64,000 nt of DNA from Paenibacillus taihuensis (GCF_003386535.1 NZ_QTTN01000011.1:1-64000); one strand, 5' to 3'; positions 1 through 9,561 are shown, numbered from the stretch's first letter. Notes: generated by a model not told the origin, from the letters alone. A program made the numbers and translations.

Positions 1-201
1 TTCGATTTTTGCAATAAGGAGTGAGTAGATCATGGCCCGCGTATTGATCGATTCCGGACGCCCGCGCTGAGGAGAACCACTGATCGCGTGTAGGATGGTC
101 CCAATCGGCAAATGGGATAAAATAGCTGTATATTTTGCTTCTGCCTCAAATTCCATTAAATCCTCGAAGGAAAACAGCTCTTCTTGTTGAATAGAGTACA
201 T
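1..201 (-). CDS. transposase, N-terminal part (runs off left edge)
   Basis: The reading frame starts at an ATG (199-201) behind a good AAAGGAG site and stays open to the window edge, giving 67 residues. It begins MYSIQQEELFSFEDLMEFE and contains RGRPESINTRAMIYSLL. I recognise this as the N-terminus of a DDE-type insertion-sequence transposase common in Paenibacillus; the exact IS family cannot be fixed because the catalytic domain lies outside the window. The ribosome-binding region is itself a short palindrome (GGAGTGCTCC). Whether the element is intact is unknown. Confidence 0.6.
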   Translation of the reverse strand, partial: MYSIQQEELFSFEDLMEFEAEAKYTAILSHLPIGTILHAISGSPQRGRPESINTRAMIYSLLIAKIE

Positions 202-516
202 AGGAGTGCTCCTTTCTTTTCTCAGTTATTTGGTGTGGTAACCATAACTTCGAGAAATTGGGGAGGCACTCCTTTTTTGCATGCTAAAAAGCCTTTAATT
301 CCAAGGGGTTATTCATTATGAAATTGACTCTAAATCCACTCATTTCTGCTCAAAACCAGCATTTTCTACACTATCAACCGAAAATGAGTGGAAAAATCCA
401 ATATAGCCAAAAAAAAGTGTGATTTCAGGGGAAAATGAGTGGATTTATCCAACATAGATCACTTTAGCACCGGCAACGGACAAGCATGTACCATGCAGTT
501 AGTTCTGCATAATAAC
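202..516. other. transposase upstream region / probable IS end, no gene
   Basis: This is an AT-rich stretch between the partial transposase and the terminator of the MFS gene. No convincing coding sequence was found. It holds three copies of an AATGAGTGGA-type motif, annotated separately, and is probably the terminal region of the insertion element plus flanking DNA. Confidence 0.4.
331..457. repeat. three copies of an AATGAGTGGA..ATCCAA-type motif
   Basis: Two direct copies start at about 381 and 432. Both read AAAATGAGTGGA, then a short A/T stretch, then ATCCAAxATAG. A third copy lies in inverted orientation at about 331-346 (AAATCCACTCATTT). They sit just outside the transposase start, so they may be transposase-binding or terminal repeats of the element. 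Confidence 0.5.
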
Positions 517-545
517 AAAAAGGCACCCACCAGGGTGCCTTTTAA
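517..545 (-). terminator. rho-independent terminator after the MFS gene
   Basis: A perfect hairpin (AAGGCACCC, loop ACCA, GGGTGCCTT) ends on the minus strand in a T-run (TTTTTGTTATT). It lies 15 bases downstream of the MFS stop codon and closes the GTPase-MFS operon. Confidence 0.85.
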
Positions 546-559
546 CTTTGATATGAACT

Positions 560-1795
560 TTATGAAGCACCGCGTACCCGCTCATCCTTCGGCAGCAATA
601 CTGCCAAAATACCAAGCAGCGGCAAGTATGCCGTCAGCTTCATCATATGCTCGATGCTCGTGGAGTCTGCGATCCAGCCGAGAACGGCCGAACCCAGGCC
701 GCCGATACCGAACGCGAGTCCGAAGAACAGACCGGATACAAGTCCGACTTTGCCTGGGAGAAGCTCTTGTGCGAACACGACGATGATGGAGAACGCCGAA
801 GACAGGATGAAGCCTGCACAGACGCACATGATTCCGGACCAAACGAGATTGCTGTACGGCAGCAGAATCGAGAATGGCGCAGTACCCAGAATCGAGAACC
901 AGATAATGTTCCGTCGTCCATAACGGTCAGCCATCGGTCCGCCGAAGAATGTGCCCGCCGCTGAAGCTGCGAGGAAAGCGAACAAGAATAGCTGCGCATT
1001 TTGCACGCTAACTCCGAAGTGATCAATTAAGTAAAAGCTATAATAGCTGGATATGCTCGACATATAAATATGCTTCGTGAAGACGAGGAACACGAGAATG
1101 GAGATCGCTCCGATAACTTGATTGCGGGACAACAGCGCTTTCTTCTTCGCAGCGCCGGCAGCTGCCTTCGCCTTCGAAGCGACAGGTCGCGGCTGCAGCG
1201 TATTGTGGCTGTACCACCGAGCAACGTAGGTCTGAATCATGATACCAGCGACAGCGGCGATCGTGAACCAGAGTACGCTAATTTGTCCGAGCGGTACGAA
1301 GATCGCGGCGCTCATAATCGGTCCAAGCGCGCTGCCGATGTTGCCGCCGACTTGGAAGATGGACTGCGCCAGCCCTCTTTTGCCCCCTGCAGCCATATAA
1401 GCAACGCGCGATGATTCCGGATGGAAAATCGCCGAGCCGATCCCGATCATCATAACGGCAATGACGAGGTACGCATACTGCGGCGCAAGCGCGAGCGCGA
1501 TGACGCCGATGAGCGTAAATGCGACCCCGACCGGCAGAATATAAGGCCTCGGACGACGGTCCGCAGACAAGCCGACGAGCGGCTGAATGACGGCTGCTGT
1601 AATGTTCATCGCGAAAGCGATAAACCCGATCTGGCTATAGCTGAGATTCATCGAATCTCTCAAAATCGGGAACAGCGCCGACACGGTCGATTGCATCGTG
1701 TCGTTAAGCATATGGACGATGCTGATCGCGAAAAGAATTGGAAACACAGTAGCTGCTCCGATCGGAACGGCTGCTTTCGCTAATGCTTTTGCCAC
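560..1795 (-). CDS. MFS transporter, fosmidomycin-resistance (Fsr)-like
   Basis: This is a membrane exporter of the major facilitator superfamily with about 12 hydrophobic segments and 411 residues. The stretches IGFIAFAMNITAAVIQPLVG, IFHPESSRVAYMAAGG and AQSIFQVGGNIGSALGP are typical of the Fsr (fosmidomycin resistance) family. The start was placed at a GTG (1793-1795), eight bases after a GGAGGGG site; a longer upstream frame exists but would run into the preceding gene. It lies 55 bases downstream of the TetM-like GTPase gene on the same strand and shares its terminator, so the two are probably cotranscribed. The substrate is not shown by the sequence. Confidence in the family is high. Confidence 0.85.
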   Translation of the reverse strand: MAKALAKAAVPIGAATVFPILFAISIVHMLNDTMQSTVSALFPILRDSMNLSYSQIGFIAFAMNITAAVIQPLVGLSADRRPRPYILPVGVAFTLIGVIALALAPQYAYLVIAVMMIGIGSAIFHPESSRVAYMAAGGKRGLAQSIFQVGGNIGSALGPIMSAAIFVPLGQISVLWFTIAAVAGIMIQTYVARWYSHNTLQPRPVASKAKAAAGAAKKKALLSRNQVIGAISILVFLVFTKHIYMSSISSYYSFYLIDHFGVSVQNAQLFLFAFLAASAAGTFFGGPMADRYGRRNIIWFSILGTAPFSILLPYSNLVWSGIMCVCAGFILSSAFSIIVVFAQELLPGKVGLVSGLFFGLAFGIGGLGSAVLGWIADSTSIEHMMKLTAYLPLLGILAVLLPKDERVRGAS

Positions 1796-1850
1796 GTTGA
1801 TTTCCCCCTCCACCATGAATCTATTTCTATTTCGTATTACAAATCTATCT

Positions 1851-3824
1851 CTATAACAAATGCATCTTCGCTTCCGCTTCATCCCAAGGAACCGTATACC
1901 CGGCTCCTTTCGCGCAGAAGATCGAAGACGATGTATACAGCGGATCGGCGTCCTTCCGGTACGCTTTGCGCTCGATAATCTCTTGCTCGTTGTGGCACCG
2001 ATCATAGCCCGCGAACGCCAAGTGAATAATGCCCTTGCCGTGCGTGAACGACGCCAGCTCGGTGCTGTAGTCCATGAACGTCGCTACCGGAACTTTGCCC
2101 GTGACGATCGCGTGAGTCGTCGTTGTGTGAGGCGGCTCGAACTGGCCGGAAGCGCGCTGGATGTCAGACAACACTTTGCCGAGATAATCGATTTCCACTT
2201 TTATTTTATACTCGTAAAATGGCTCCAGCAGTTCGTTCTCCGCCTTCTCCAGCCCCTGCCGCAATGCACGAAACGTAGCCTCGCGGAAATCGCCGCCATG
2301 CGTATGCTCGTTATGACCTGCTCCTACGAGCAATGTCACCAACACATCGGTCAGCGGCATTCCTGTCAGCAAGCCATGATGCTCGCGCTCGAACAGATGC
2401 GTCCGCACCAAATTCTGATTGCCGATGCTGAGCACATTCGGATGACATACCGTCTCATACGTAATCCCGCTGCCCCGCTCGCCCGGCTCCAAGAGCAGAT
2501 GAACCTCGGCATAATGCCTTAACGGCTCGAAGTGTCCGTATCCGCGAACAGGAGAAGCGATCGTCTCCTTGTACAAAATTTCCGGACTGCCGAACGTCAC
2601 GTCGAGCTGGAACCGTTCTTTCGCAAGCTGCTGCAGCACTTCAAGCTGGATGAGCCCCATGACGTGGATATGAATTTCCTGCAAGCTCTCTTCCCAGATA
2701 ACGTTCAGGGAAGGATCCTCTGCATCCAGCAGCTGGAAAGCCCTCAGTACATCTTTCACATTAAGCTTATCAGCCGCAAAATTGACCCGGGAAGTCAACG
2801 TCGGCACCATATCGTACACGAGTCGATCCGTGAAGCTGCCCAAGCCTTGCCCCGCATTAGCGGCAGACAGCCCGACAGCCGCGAACAGATCGCCCGCGCG
2901 GACCTGATCAACCGCCTGCGTCTTCGTCCCGTTCACGAGGAATAGACGCGTTATTTTCTCGCAAATCTGCTCGTCTCCGCTCTGATAACACAGCTCATCG
3001 CGCACCTTCAGCGTACCGCTTAGAGCTTTGATATAAGTGAGCCTCACACCGCTCTGATCATGACGGATCTTATAGACACGCCCGCCGAAAGCAGCATCCT
3101 CATCGGCATAAGAAGAGCTTGTTAATTCATGCAGCTGCTCCAGAAAAGGCAACACGCCGACGTCCTGCAAGGCAGAACCGCTCGCGCATGGAAACAGCCG
3201 ATGCTCGCGAACCATCCTCTGCAATTCTCGCAGCCAGAAGGCTTGATCCTGTGCGTTCGTTCCGCCCCCAAGGAAGGTCTCCAGCAGCCGCTCATCCCGC
3301 TCCGCGATCATCTCGATTAACGTTCCGCCCAGACTACCGCCCGATAAACGATCCGTAATGAGACACGCATCAGGCGTCAGGTGCATGCGGATTTCCTCGA
3401 GCACTCGGTTCACGTCCGCGCCAACCCGGTCGATTTTGTTCACGAAGAAGAACGTTGGAATGCGGTGCTTATGCAGCAGCTGCCACACCGTCTCCGTATG
3501 CCCTTGCACGCCTTCAACCGCACTAACGACGAGGATGGCATAGTCCATAATTTGCAGCGCCCGCTCCATCTCCGGCGAGAAATCGACGTGACCCGGCGTG
3601 TCGATTAGATAGTAGGTCGTCCCTTTATAAGCCATAACCGCTTGATCGGCAAATACCGTAATGCCCCGCGCACGCTCGATCTCATGGCTGTCGAGGTAGG
3701 CGTCCTTATGGTCGACTCTGCCCCGCTCCCGAATGCTATTCGTATGATAAAGCAGCTGTTCCGCAAACGTCGTTTTCCCCGCGTCCACGTGTGCGAACAA
3801 GCCAATCGTAATCGGATTCATCAT
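1851..3824 (-). CDS. TetM/TetO-like ribosomal protection GTPase
   Basis: This translational GTPase is an EF-G paralogue of the tetracycline ribosomal protection type, 657 residues long against about 640 for TetM. Motifs seen are G1 AHVDAGKTT (about residues 11-19), G2 RGIT, G3 DTPGHVD and G4 NKIDR, followed by EF-G-like domains II to V. Such proteins bind the ribosome and dislodge tetracycline; whether this chromosomal copy confers resistance cannot be read from sequence. The C-terminus (ending KGAGYTVPWDEAE) differs from classical TetM, so it may be a distant family member. The start has two adjacent ATGs behind AGGAAG. It has its own promoter with a short leader and no tet(M)-like attenuator, and it heads an operon with the MFS exporter. 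Confidence 0.85.
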   Translation of the reverse strand: MMNPITIGLFAHVDAGKTTFAEQLLYHTNSIRERGRVDHKDAYLDSHEIERARGITVFADQAVMAYKGTTYYLIDTPGHVDFSPEMERALQIMDYAILVVSAVEGVQGHTETVWQLLHKHRIPTFFFVNKIDRVGADVNRVLEEIRMHLTPDACLITDRLSGGSLGGTLIEMIAERDERLLETFLGGGTNAQDQAFWLRELQRMVREHRLFPCASGSALQDVGVLPFLEQLHELTSSSYADEDAAFGGRVYKIRHDQSGVRLTYIKALSGTLKVRDELCYQSGDEQICEKITRLFLVNGTKTQAVDQVRAGDLFAAVGLSAANAGQGLGSFTDRLVYDMVPTLTSRVNFAADKLNVKDVLRAFQLLDAEDPSLNVIWEESLQEIHIHVMGLIQLEVLQQLAKERFQLDVTFGSPEILYKETIASPVRGYGHFEPLRHYAEVHLLLEPGERGSGITYETVCHPNVLSIGNQNLVRTHLFEREHHGLLTGMPLTDVLVTLLVGAGHNEHTHGGDFREATFRALRQGLEKAENELLEPFYEYKIKVEIDYLGKVLSDIQRASGQFEPPHTTTTHAIVTGKVPVATFMDYSTELASFTHGKGIIHLAFAGYDRCHNEQEIIERKAYRKDADPLYTSSSIFCAKGAGYTVPWDEAEAKMHLL

Positions 3825-3868
3825 CGCTCACTTACTTCCTGTCCAATTTACCAAATTACTGTCAAACT

Positions 3869-3896
3869 ATCATACCACAGGACAGTGATCTGTGAA
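3869..3896 (-). promoter_or_regulatory. putative sigma-A promoter of the GTPase-MFS operon
   Basis: On the minus strand a TTCACA -35 (3891-3896) and a TATGAT -10 (3869-3874) are separated by 16 bases, ending about 45 bases before the GTPase start. An imperfect CACAG/CTGTG dyad lies in the spacer. Confidence 0.5.
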
Positions 3897-3906
3897 CGAC
3901 AAAATA

Positions 3907-3961
3907 AAGAAGACCTGCATGGCTGGACACTTCCAAAAGTGCCCATCTGCAGGTCTTCTTG
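3907..3961 (-). terminator. long hairpin terminator after ddh
   Basis: The arms AAGAAGACCTGCA and TGCAGGTCTTCTT (3907-3919 and 3948-3960) enclose an inner stem of GGACACTT/AAGTGCCC type. It lies 21 bases past the ddh stop and is the natural end of that transcript. Confidence 0.8.
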
Positions 3962-3981
3962 TTTGTATTAGAAATGTTGGA

Positions 3982-4965
3982 TTATAGAAGGTCGCGTCTC
4001 AGCTCTTCAGCCGACTTCGGCGACAAGTAGGAGAACGGAACATCAAACACCGTCTTCGCCCCTTTGAGCCCTTCGCGGCTCATACGAACCACCGCTCTTG
4101 CATAAGCGACAAGCACGCTCGCCGTAAACTCCGGATTGCTGTCCAGCTTCAAGCCGAACTCGATAATTTGGCGCTTGCCTTGACCTGTAATTCCGCTGCG
4201 GATAACGAAGCCGCCGTGAGGCATTTCCCCATGCTCTTTGCGCAGCTCCTCCTCCGAGATGAAATTCACCGTTGTGTCGTAATCTGAGAAGTAGTTCGGC
4301 ATCGAGACGATTGCAGCCCGAATCTCTTCTTGGTTCGCGCCCTCTTCTGCGACAACATAGCATTCGCGCAGATGCTTCTCGCGAGTTGCCAGCTCAGGCG
4401 TTTCCCCGGAACGAATACGCTCGATTACTTCTTGAACCGGAATCGTATATTGTACGCCGCCCTTCACGCCAGGCACGCGGCGGATTGCATCGGAATGACC
4501 TTGGCTAACCCCTTTGCCCCAGAACGTGTAGTCCGTACCTTCAGGAAGGATCGACTGCGCAAGCAGACGGTTCAAGGAAAACAGGCCTGGATCCCAGCCT
4601 GTGGAAATTACGCTCACCTTGCCGTTCTCTCTAGCAGCGGCATCTACCGCATCGAAGAACTCTGGGATCTTCGCATGCTTATCGAAGCTGTCCACCGTAT
4701 TGAACATGCGCGCCATAACCGGCGTTTGTTCCGGAAGATCGGTAGCCGAACCGCCGCACATGATCATCACGTCGATGACGCCGATATAAGCGTCTGCAGC
4801 AGAAATATGTTCAAACTTCACTTCTTCGCCTTGAAGGGAAGCCAATTGATCTGGTTCTCTACGCGTGAAGATAGCGACGAGTTCAAAATCCGGATTTTGC
4901 GCGATTGCTTGCTGAACGCCTTTACCAAGGTTACCGTAGCCTACAATACCAACTTTAATTGCCAT
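3982..4965 (-). CDS. ddh: meso-diaminopimelate dehydrogenase
   Basis: This NADPH-dependent enzyme makes meso-diaminopimelate from L-tetrahydrodipicolinate in one step, feeding lysine and peptidoglycan synthesis. The 327 residues match the family length. The N-terminal Rossmann motif is VGIVGYGNLGKG (about 5-16), and MIMCGGSATDLPEQTP, STGWDPGLFSLNR and WGKGVSQGHSDAIRRVPGV are hallmark Ddh segments for cofactor and substrate binding. The start follows AAGGAG by a normal distance. It is monocistronic, divergent from gdhA, and ends at a strong hairpin. An inverted repeat overlaps the likely -10 region upstream. Ddh is present in only some Bacillota, and Paenibacillus is a plausible host. Confidence 0.96.
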   Translation of the reverse strand: MAIKVGIVGYGNLGKGVQQAIAQNPDFELVAIFTRREPDQLASLQGEEVKFEHISAADAYIGVIDVMIMCGGSATDLPEQTPVMARMFNTVDSFDKHAKIPEFFDAVDAAARENGKVSVISTGWDPGLFSLNRLLAQSILPEGTDYTFWGKGVSQGHSDAIRRVPGVKGGVQYTIPVQEVIERIRSGETPELATREKHLRECYVVAEEGANQEEIRAAIVSMPNYFSDYDTTVNFISEEELRKEHGEMPHGGFVIRSGITGQGKRQIIEFGLKLDSNPEFTASVLVAYARAVVRMSREGLKGAKTVFDVPFSYLSPKSAEELRRDLL

Positions 4966-5022
4966 AATCTAGTCCGTGCTCCTTGTAATTGTATTTTGAG
5001 AGTGCGTGAAAATGTTTTTCAT

Positions 5023-5041
5023 AGTATAACACGTCGTGTTA
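5023..5041 (-). promoter_or_regulatory. inverted repeat overlapping a possible ddh -10 box
   Basis: TAACACG-T-CGTGTTA (5027-5041) is a near-perfect 15-base dyad. On the minus strand it overlaps TATACT (5023-5028), a possible -10 for ddh. No convincing -35 is visible. It is a candidate repressor site; the cognate regulator is unknown. Confidence 0.35.
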
Positions 5042-5194
5042 GGTTTGTGTGCCAGTAATCTACCAATTTCCCGCTTTACTGCGATAAAGTTTTTTTATCA
5101 CACTGAAAAATATAATTGTTAACAAAAATGGGAGATGTTGAATTAAGATAGTGTACAAAGTGCAAACAATCATGCAAATAGTACAAATTTATGA

Positions 5195-6586
<1,392 letters not shown>

Positions 6587-6606
6587 CTTTAGCACTCTGC
6601 AAGCCA

Positions 6607-6640
6607 AGAAGCCCCCTTGTGTAAGGGTAAGGGGGCTTCT
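6607..6640 (+). terminator. terminator after gdhA
   Basis: The perfect arms AGAAGCCCCCTT and AAGGGGGCTTCT enclose a ten-base loop and are followed by ATTATTTAT. It lies 20 bases past the gdhA stop. Confidence 0.85.
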
Positions 6641-6673
6641 ATTATTTATCTTCTAGTATTGTGCCAAGACTGG

Positions 6674-7423
6674 CTAGACCAGTGAAGCAAACTTCTCACG
6701 TGAAAGTTTCGCAGCCTCTACCATGTTCCGAAGCGATGCCACCGTACCTGAATCATGCCAATGCCTGCTTTCTCCAGCGACTCTACACAGTCTGCGATTG
6801 CGCATATACCGTCTCCGCAACAGTCATCGCCTTATCGAAAGCAACGTCACCATAGATGACCGGCGGCTTCTCGCAGCATGAGCCGTAAGCTTGCACCCAG
6901 CCGTTCTGAGTGAATGCGAAGCCTTCCAGCTTCTCGCCGAAGAATTCGACCATGTCAGTCCGTTCAAATTCACCGTGTACGAGAACATCGATGCCGATTT
7001 CTTGCTGTAACTTCACCCATGTATCAATCTCAGCGCGAATGAATGCATTGTACTGCTCATTCGTCCATTCGCACTTGCGCCACAGCTGGCGCGCTATTCG
7101 CACTTCTGTCGTTTGCGGGAAGCTGCCGATCGTCGTCGTCGGGAACAGCCGTTCAGACCATGGGCAAAATCAAGTCCGATCCCTTTTACCGGCAGCGACA
7201 CGATATCCGTGTAATATTCAACCGATTCAAAGTACGTTCGGAGCAAAATGTTGAGCGATGGCACCGCATCGGCAAACGTGGTTTAGTCGAATCTCCTGCT
7301 GTTGCTGCTGTTGCTGCTGGAACGTCGCCTCGTCAATTTTGCCCGCCCAGAATGCTTCGAGTGATTTCTTCCATTCCCGATCTGCGCCAATGCGCGGGTA
7401 TCCCAAAATGCTGCTTGTGACAT
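6674..7423 (-). pseudogene. metE: metE remnant (cobalamin-independent methionine synthase), decayed
   Basis: Intact MetE is about 760 residues; here about 250 codons' worth of sequence remain in pieces. From an ATG at 7421-7423 with a GAGGAG site, a one-base loss shifts the frame almost at once. Then [20 protein letters not shown] (N-terminus) is readable, followed by a run of Gln codons and a jump to [18 protein letters not shown] and GIGLDFAHG (middle of MetE). A further jump leads to [16 protein letters not shown] and [20 protein letters not shown] (C-terminal catalytic half), and finally to frameshifted pieces ESLEKAGIGMIQV and NMVEAAKLSREKFA. At least two large internal deletions and several frameshifts make it non-functional. 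Loss of MetE implies methionine synthesis by MetH or uptake. Confidence 0.85.
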
Positions 7424-7728
7424 GTTGTTTCGCTCCTCTAATTATTTAAATTAAGTATTATGTCTTTCCAGAAATTATAAATTAAACAGCAACTCTCTCT
7501 TGTCTTATAAGTTATCATGTGATGACTGATATAGAACAATCGAACAAAACTATCCTTTGTTATAGTTTAAAGCTATATCAAAGTGCAAAATTAGAGCTGA
7601 AACCTTTATATATGCAGTGACAAGCTAACCAGGAAGTCCTATGTACTTTAACTCTTATTATCATCTATAATAGACGTAATTATTACTATTAAGGCGGTGC
7701 GCTATCAACTATTTGCTACTTCGTCAAG
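7424..7728. other. AT-rich intergenic region, no recognised feature
   Basis: About 300 bases of AT-rich DNA upstream of the metE remnant and downstream of the P-loop kinase gene. I looked for a SAM riboswitch or T-box for metE and did not find a supportable one. No gene was seen. Confidence 0.4.
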
Positions 7729-8304
7729 TCAAGTGAATTCGGCACTTAGAAGATTCGGAATATCGAGAATCCGTTGAATGACTGTCTGAACATCGTGAGC
7801 GTCCCTAATCACGAATAAATAATCAGCCTCATCGGCTAGCGGCTTATTCATGGCGTCCTTATTCGGATCGGCTTGCTGGCGGCGGAGTACGTCTTCGAAG
7901 GAGGAAGCAAAGCGAAAAATATTTTTGCTGCGCTCGCTATTCGCTACCCGCTCCTCGAGAATCTGGGCTGGGAGATCAAACTCCACCAGCACAGTTGTGA
8001 AGCCTTCTTGTTGAAAATGCTTGAGCAGCCGCAATCGCCCGTCCCTGTCGCGATTGGAGTTGCACAGGATGAGATGGAGGTCGGTCTGATGAATCGCGTA
8101 TTCGACTATCGTTTGGGTGATGGCATATTTGAGCTGGTTCGGACCGTTCATAGGCCTAAGCTTGGTGTAATAAGCATTAATGAATCCTGCATGGTTGTCT
8201 TGATCAACTACAACTGAGTCTTGCAATTGCTCCTCAAGTGCTCTTGCGAACGTCGACTTGCCGCTGTGGGTTTTGCCGACTGTGACGACTACTAGTCTTG
8301 TCAT
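7729..8304 (-). CDS. P-loop ATPase / small-molecule or nucleic acid kinase-like protein
   Basis: This 191-residue protein carries a Walker A motif GKTHSGKST (about 11-19) near its N-terminus, then VVVDQDNHAGFI, a hydrophobic strand LHLILCNSNRDRDGR (Walker B/lid region) and a C-terminal helical part. This organisation is that of the AAA_33/zeta-type kinase superfamily (adenylate-kinase-like). The substrate is unknown. The start ATG is eight bases after GGAG. It stands alone, divergent from the cupin gene. It could be a phosphotransferase for a small molecule or a nucleotide kinase; the sequence does not decide. Confidence 0.65.
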   Translation of the reverse strand: MTRLVVVTVGKTHSGKSTFARALEEQLQDSVVVDQDNHAGFINAYYTKLRPMNGPNQLKYAITQTIVEYAIHQTDLHLILCNSNRDRDGRLRLLKHFQQEGFTTVLVEFDLPAQILEERVANSERSKNIFRFASSFEDVLRRQQADPNKDAMNKPLADEADYLFVIRDAHDVQTVIQRILDIPNLLSAEFT

Positions 8305-8481
8305 CGATACAGCTCCATTCGATTGAAAGAGATGGTGGTTTTACTACCAATTCTTCTGAAAGAGTGAAAATCCTGTGCGGTCGGAGAATTAGCGAGGGGA
8401 TTGGTTTTTGAGGGAGTCGAGTTGTCGGACGTGTGGAATATGCTAGTAGGAGTAATGTGATCATGCGGGAGGATTGATGAT

Positions 8482-8913
8482 ATGAGCAAAGTTCCGGGAG
8501 CGGAATGTAAAGTGATTCGTACGACAAGCGAGAGCCAGGGAACGCAGGGATTTGATTATATGGAAGCTATTTCAGCGGAGAGCGTTGAGTCGAAAGGAAT
8601 CTGTATGCATCTGCTGACAATCCCGCCGAGCGGGCGCAGCAAAGCGCATTTGCATCAGGATCATGAGACGGCAATCTATGTGCTGAGCGGAAAAGCAGGC
8701 ATGTGGCACGGGGAGCAGCTCGAGCAGCATATCGAGGTGGAGGCTGGGCAGTTCCTGTACATCCCGCCAGGTGTCCCGCATCTGACGTACAATGCCTCCG
8801 CGACAGAGTCGTGCTCGGCAGTCATCGCCCGCACCGATCCGAACCAACTGGAGAGCGTGACGCTGCTGCCCGAGCTGGAGGGGCTGCGCCCGGACAGATC
8901 TCAAACCAACTAG
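8482..8913 (+). CDS. cupin-domain protein
   Basis: This is a 143-residue single-domain cupin. The two conserved motifs are visible: HLHQDHETAIYVLSGKAGMW (motif 1, metal-binding His residues and Glu) and GQFLYIPPGVPHLTYNAS (motif 2, His). Such proteins are small beta-barrels acting as metal-dependent enzymes or sensors; the substrate is not predictable. The start follows GGGAGG. It is divergent from the P-loop kinase and is followed by a strong hairpin that also begins the large repeat array. Confidence 0.8.
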   Translation: MSKVPGAECKVIRTTSESQGTQGFDYMEAISAESVESKGICMHLLTIPPSGRSKAHLHQDHETAIYVLSGKAGMWHGEQLEQHIEVEAGQFLYIPPGVPHLTYNASATESCSAVIARTDPNQLESVTLLPELEGLRPDRSQTN

Positions 8914-8932
8914 TTTACACTGACCCCGCTGC

Positions 8933-8964
8933 GCAGTGAGAGCGATTTTTCCCGCTCTCACTGC
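8933..8964 (+). terminator. hairpin after the cupin gene
   Basis: The perfect 12-base arms GCAGTGAGAGCG and CGCTCTCACTGC enclose a T-rich loop, 20 bases past the cupin stop. No T-run follows, so its terminator role is uncertain. Its GAGAG stem resembles the neighbouring array elements. Confidence 0.5.
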
Positions 8965-8965
8965 G

Positions 8966-9476
8966 AGACCCCCCACTTTCGCGCGCCGAGAGAGGGTTTT
9001 TCCGCTTTCGAGTCAGAACAGGAGACTCAGCAGAAGCAATGTTACTTGGGGATGATGATGAGAGATCCCATTTGGATCTCTCAGCTAACTTTTGGCGCGT
9101 TTTTGCCACTGAGAGTCGGATTTCCCGACTCTCAGCTCGTCGAAGGGCCTTCTGCGGCGCAATTCCCTTGCCGAGAGTCGCCTTTCCCTACTCTCAGCCA
9201 CCCATTTGCACGCTTTCGCCACTGAGAGTCGGATTTCACGCTCTCAGCTCGTCGCATGGCCTTCTGTGGCGCAATTGCCTTGCCGAGAGTCGCTTTTTCC
9301 GACTCTCAGACACCCATTTGCTCGTTTTTGCCACTGAGAGTCGGATTTCCCGACTCTCAGCTCGTCGCATGGCCTCCTGCGGCGCAATTGCCTTGCCGAG
9401 AGTCGCTTTTTCCGACTCTCAGCCACCCATTTGCACGCTTTCGCCACTGAGAGTCGGATTTCCCGACTCTCAGCTT
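8966..9476. repeat. tandem array of GAGAG-stem hairpins, 112-113 bp double-hairpin unit
   Basis: The core array has units at about 9108, 9221, 9333 and 9446 (spacing 112-113 bases). Each unit has hairpin A (CTGAGAGTCGG, short loop, CCGACTCTCAG) and, about 61 bases later, hairpin B (CCGAGAGTCG, T-rich loop, CGACTCTCAG at about 9170, 9282, 9394). The sequences between hairpins are conserved too (for example TGGCGCAATTGCCTTG), so the whole unit is duplicated. Diverged single elements precede the array, including GAGAGATCC/GGATCTCTC at about 9060. Short open frames across the array are low-complexity artefacts. Related arrays lie near 50.2 and 58.6 kb. Confidence 0.85.
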
Positions 9477-9490
9477 GCCGCAGGCGCTCT

Positions 9491-9530
9491 CCGCTTTCGC
9501 TTTCGCTTTCGCTTCCGCTTCCGCTTCGCC
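9491..9530. repeat. hexanucleotide microsatellite CGCTTT/CGCTTC
   Basis: A run of CGCTTT units passes into CGCTTC units, about six copies in all, between the hairpin array and the stop codon of the SgrR-type gene. It is a simple-sequence repeat likely to vary in copy number. Confidence 0.7.
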
Positions 9531-9561
9531 TTCAGCCCCCAACTCCCCGCACCAGTCCCAC

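Noticed and set aside
1796-2005. Longer N-terminus for the Fsr-like transporter
   Set aside because: The extension runs into the GTPase gene, is rich in Arg and Cys, and lies before a strong ribosome site used by the GTG start.
3825-3868. tet(M)-style transcription attenuator before the GTPase gene
   Set aside because: The leader from the likely promoter is short, with no leader peptide or terminator-antiterminator stems.
7424-7560. SAM riboswitch upstream of the metE remnant
   Set aside because: A CTTAT..AAGAGAG stretch faintly recalls an S-box start, but no conserved core or terminator follows, unlike the clear one at 45896-46024.
9108-9476. CRISPR array
   Set aside because: Repeats are palindromic and regularly spaced, but the sequences between them are themselves repeated from unit to unit, unlike CRISPR spacers, and no cas genes are present.
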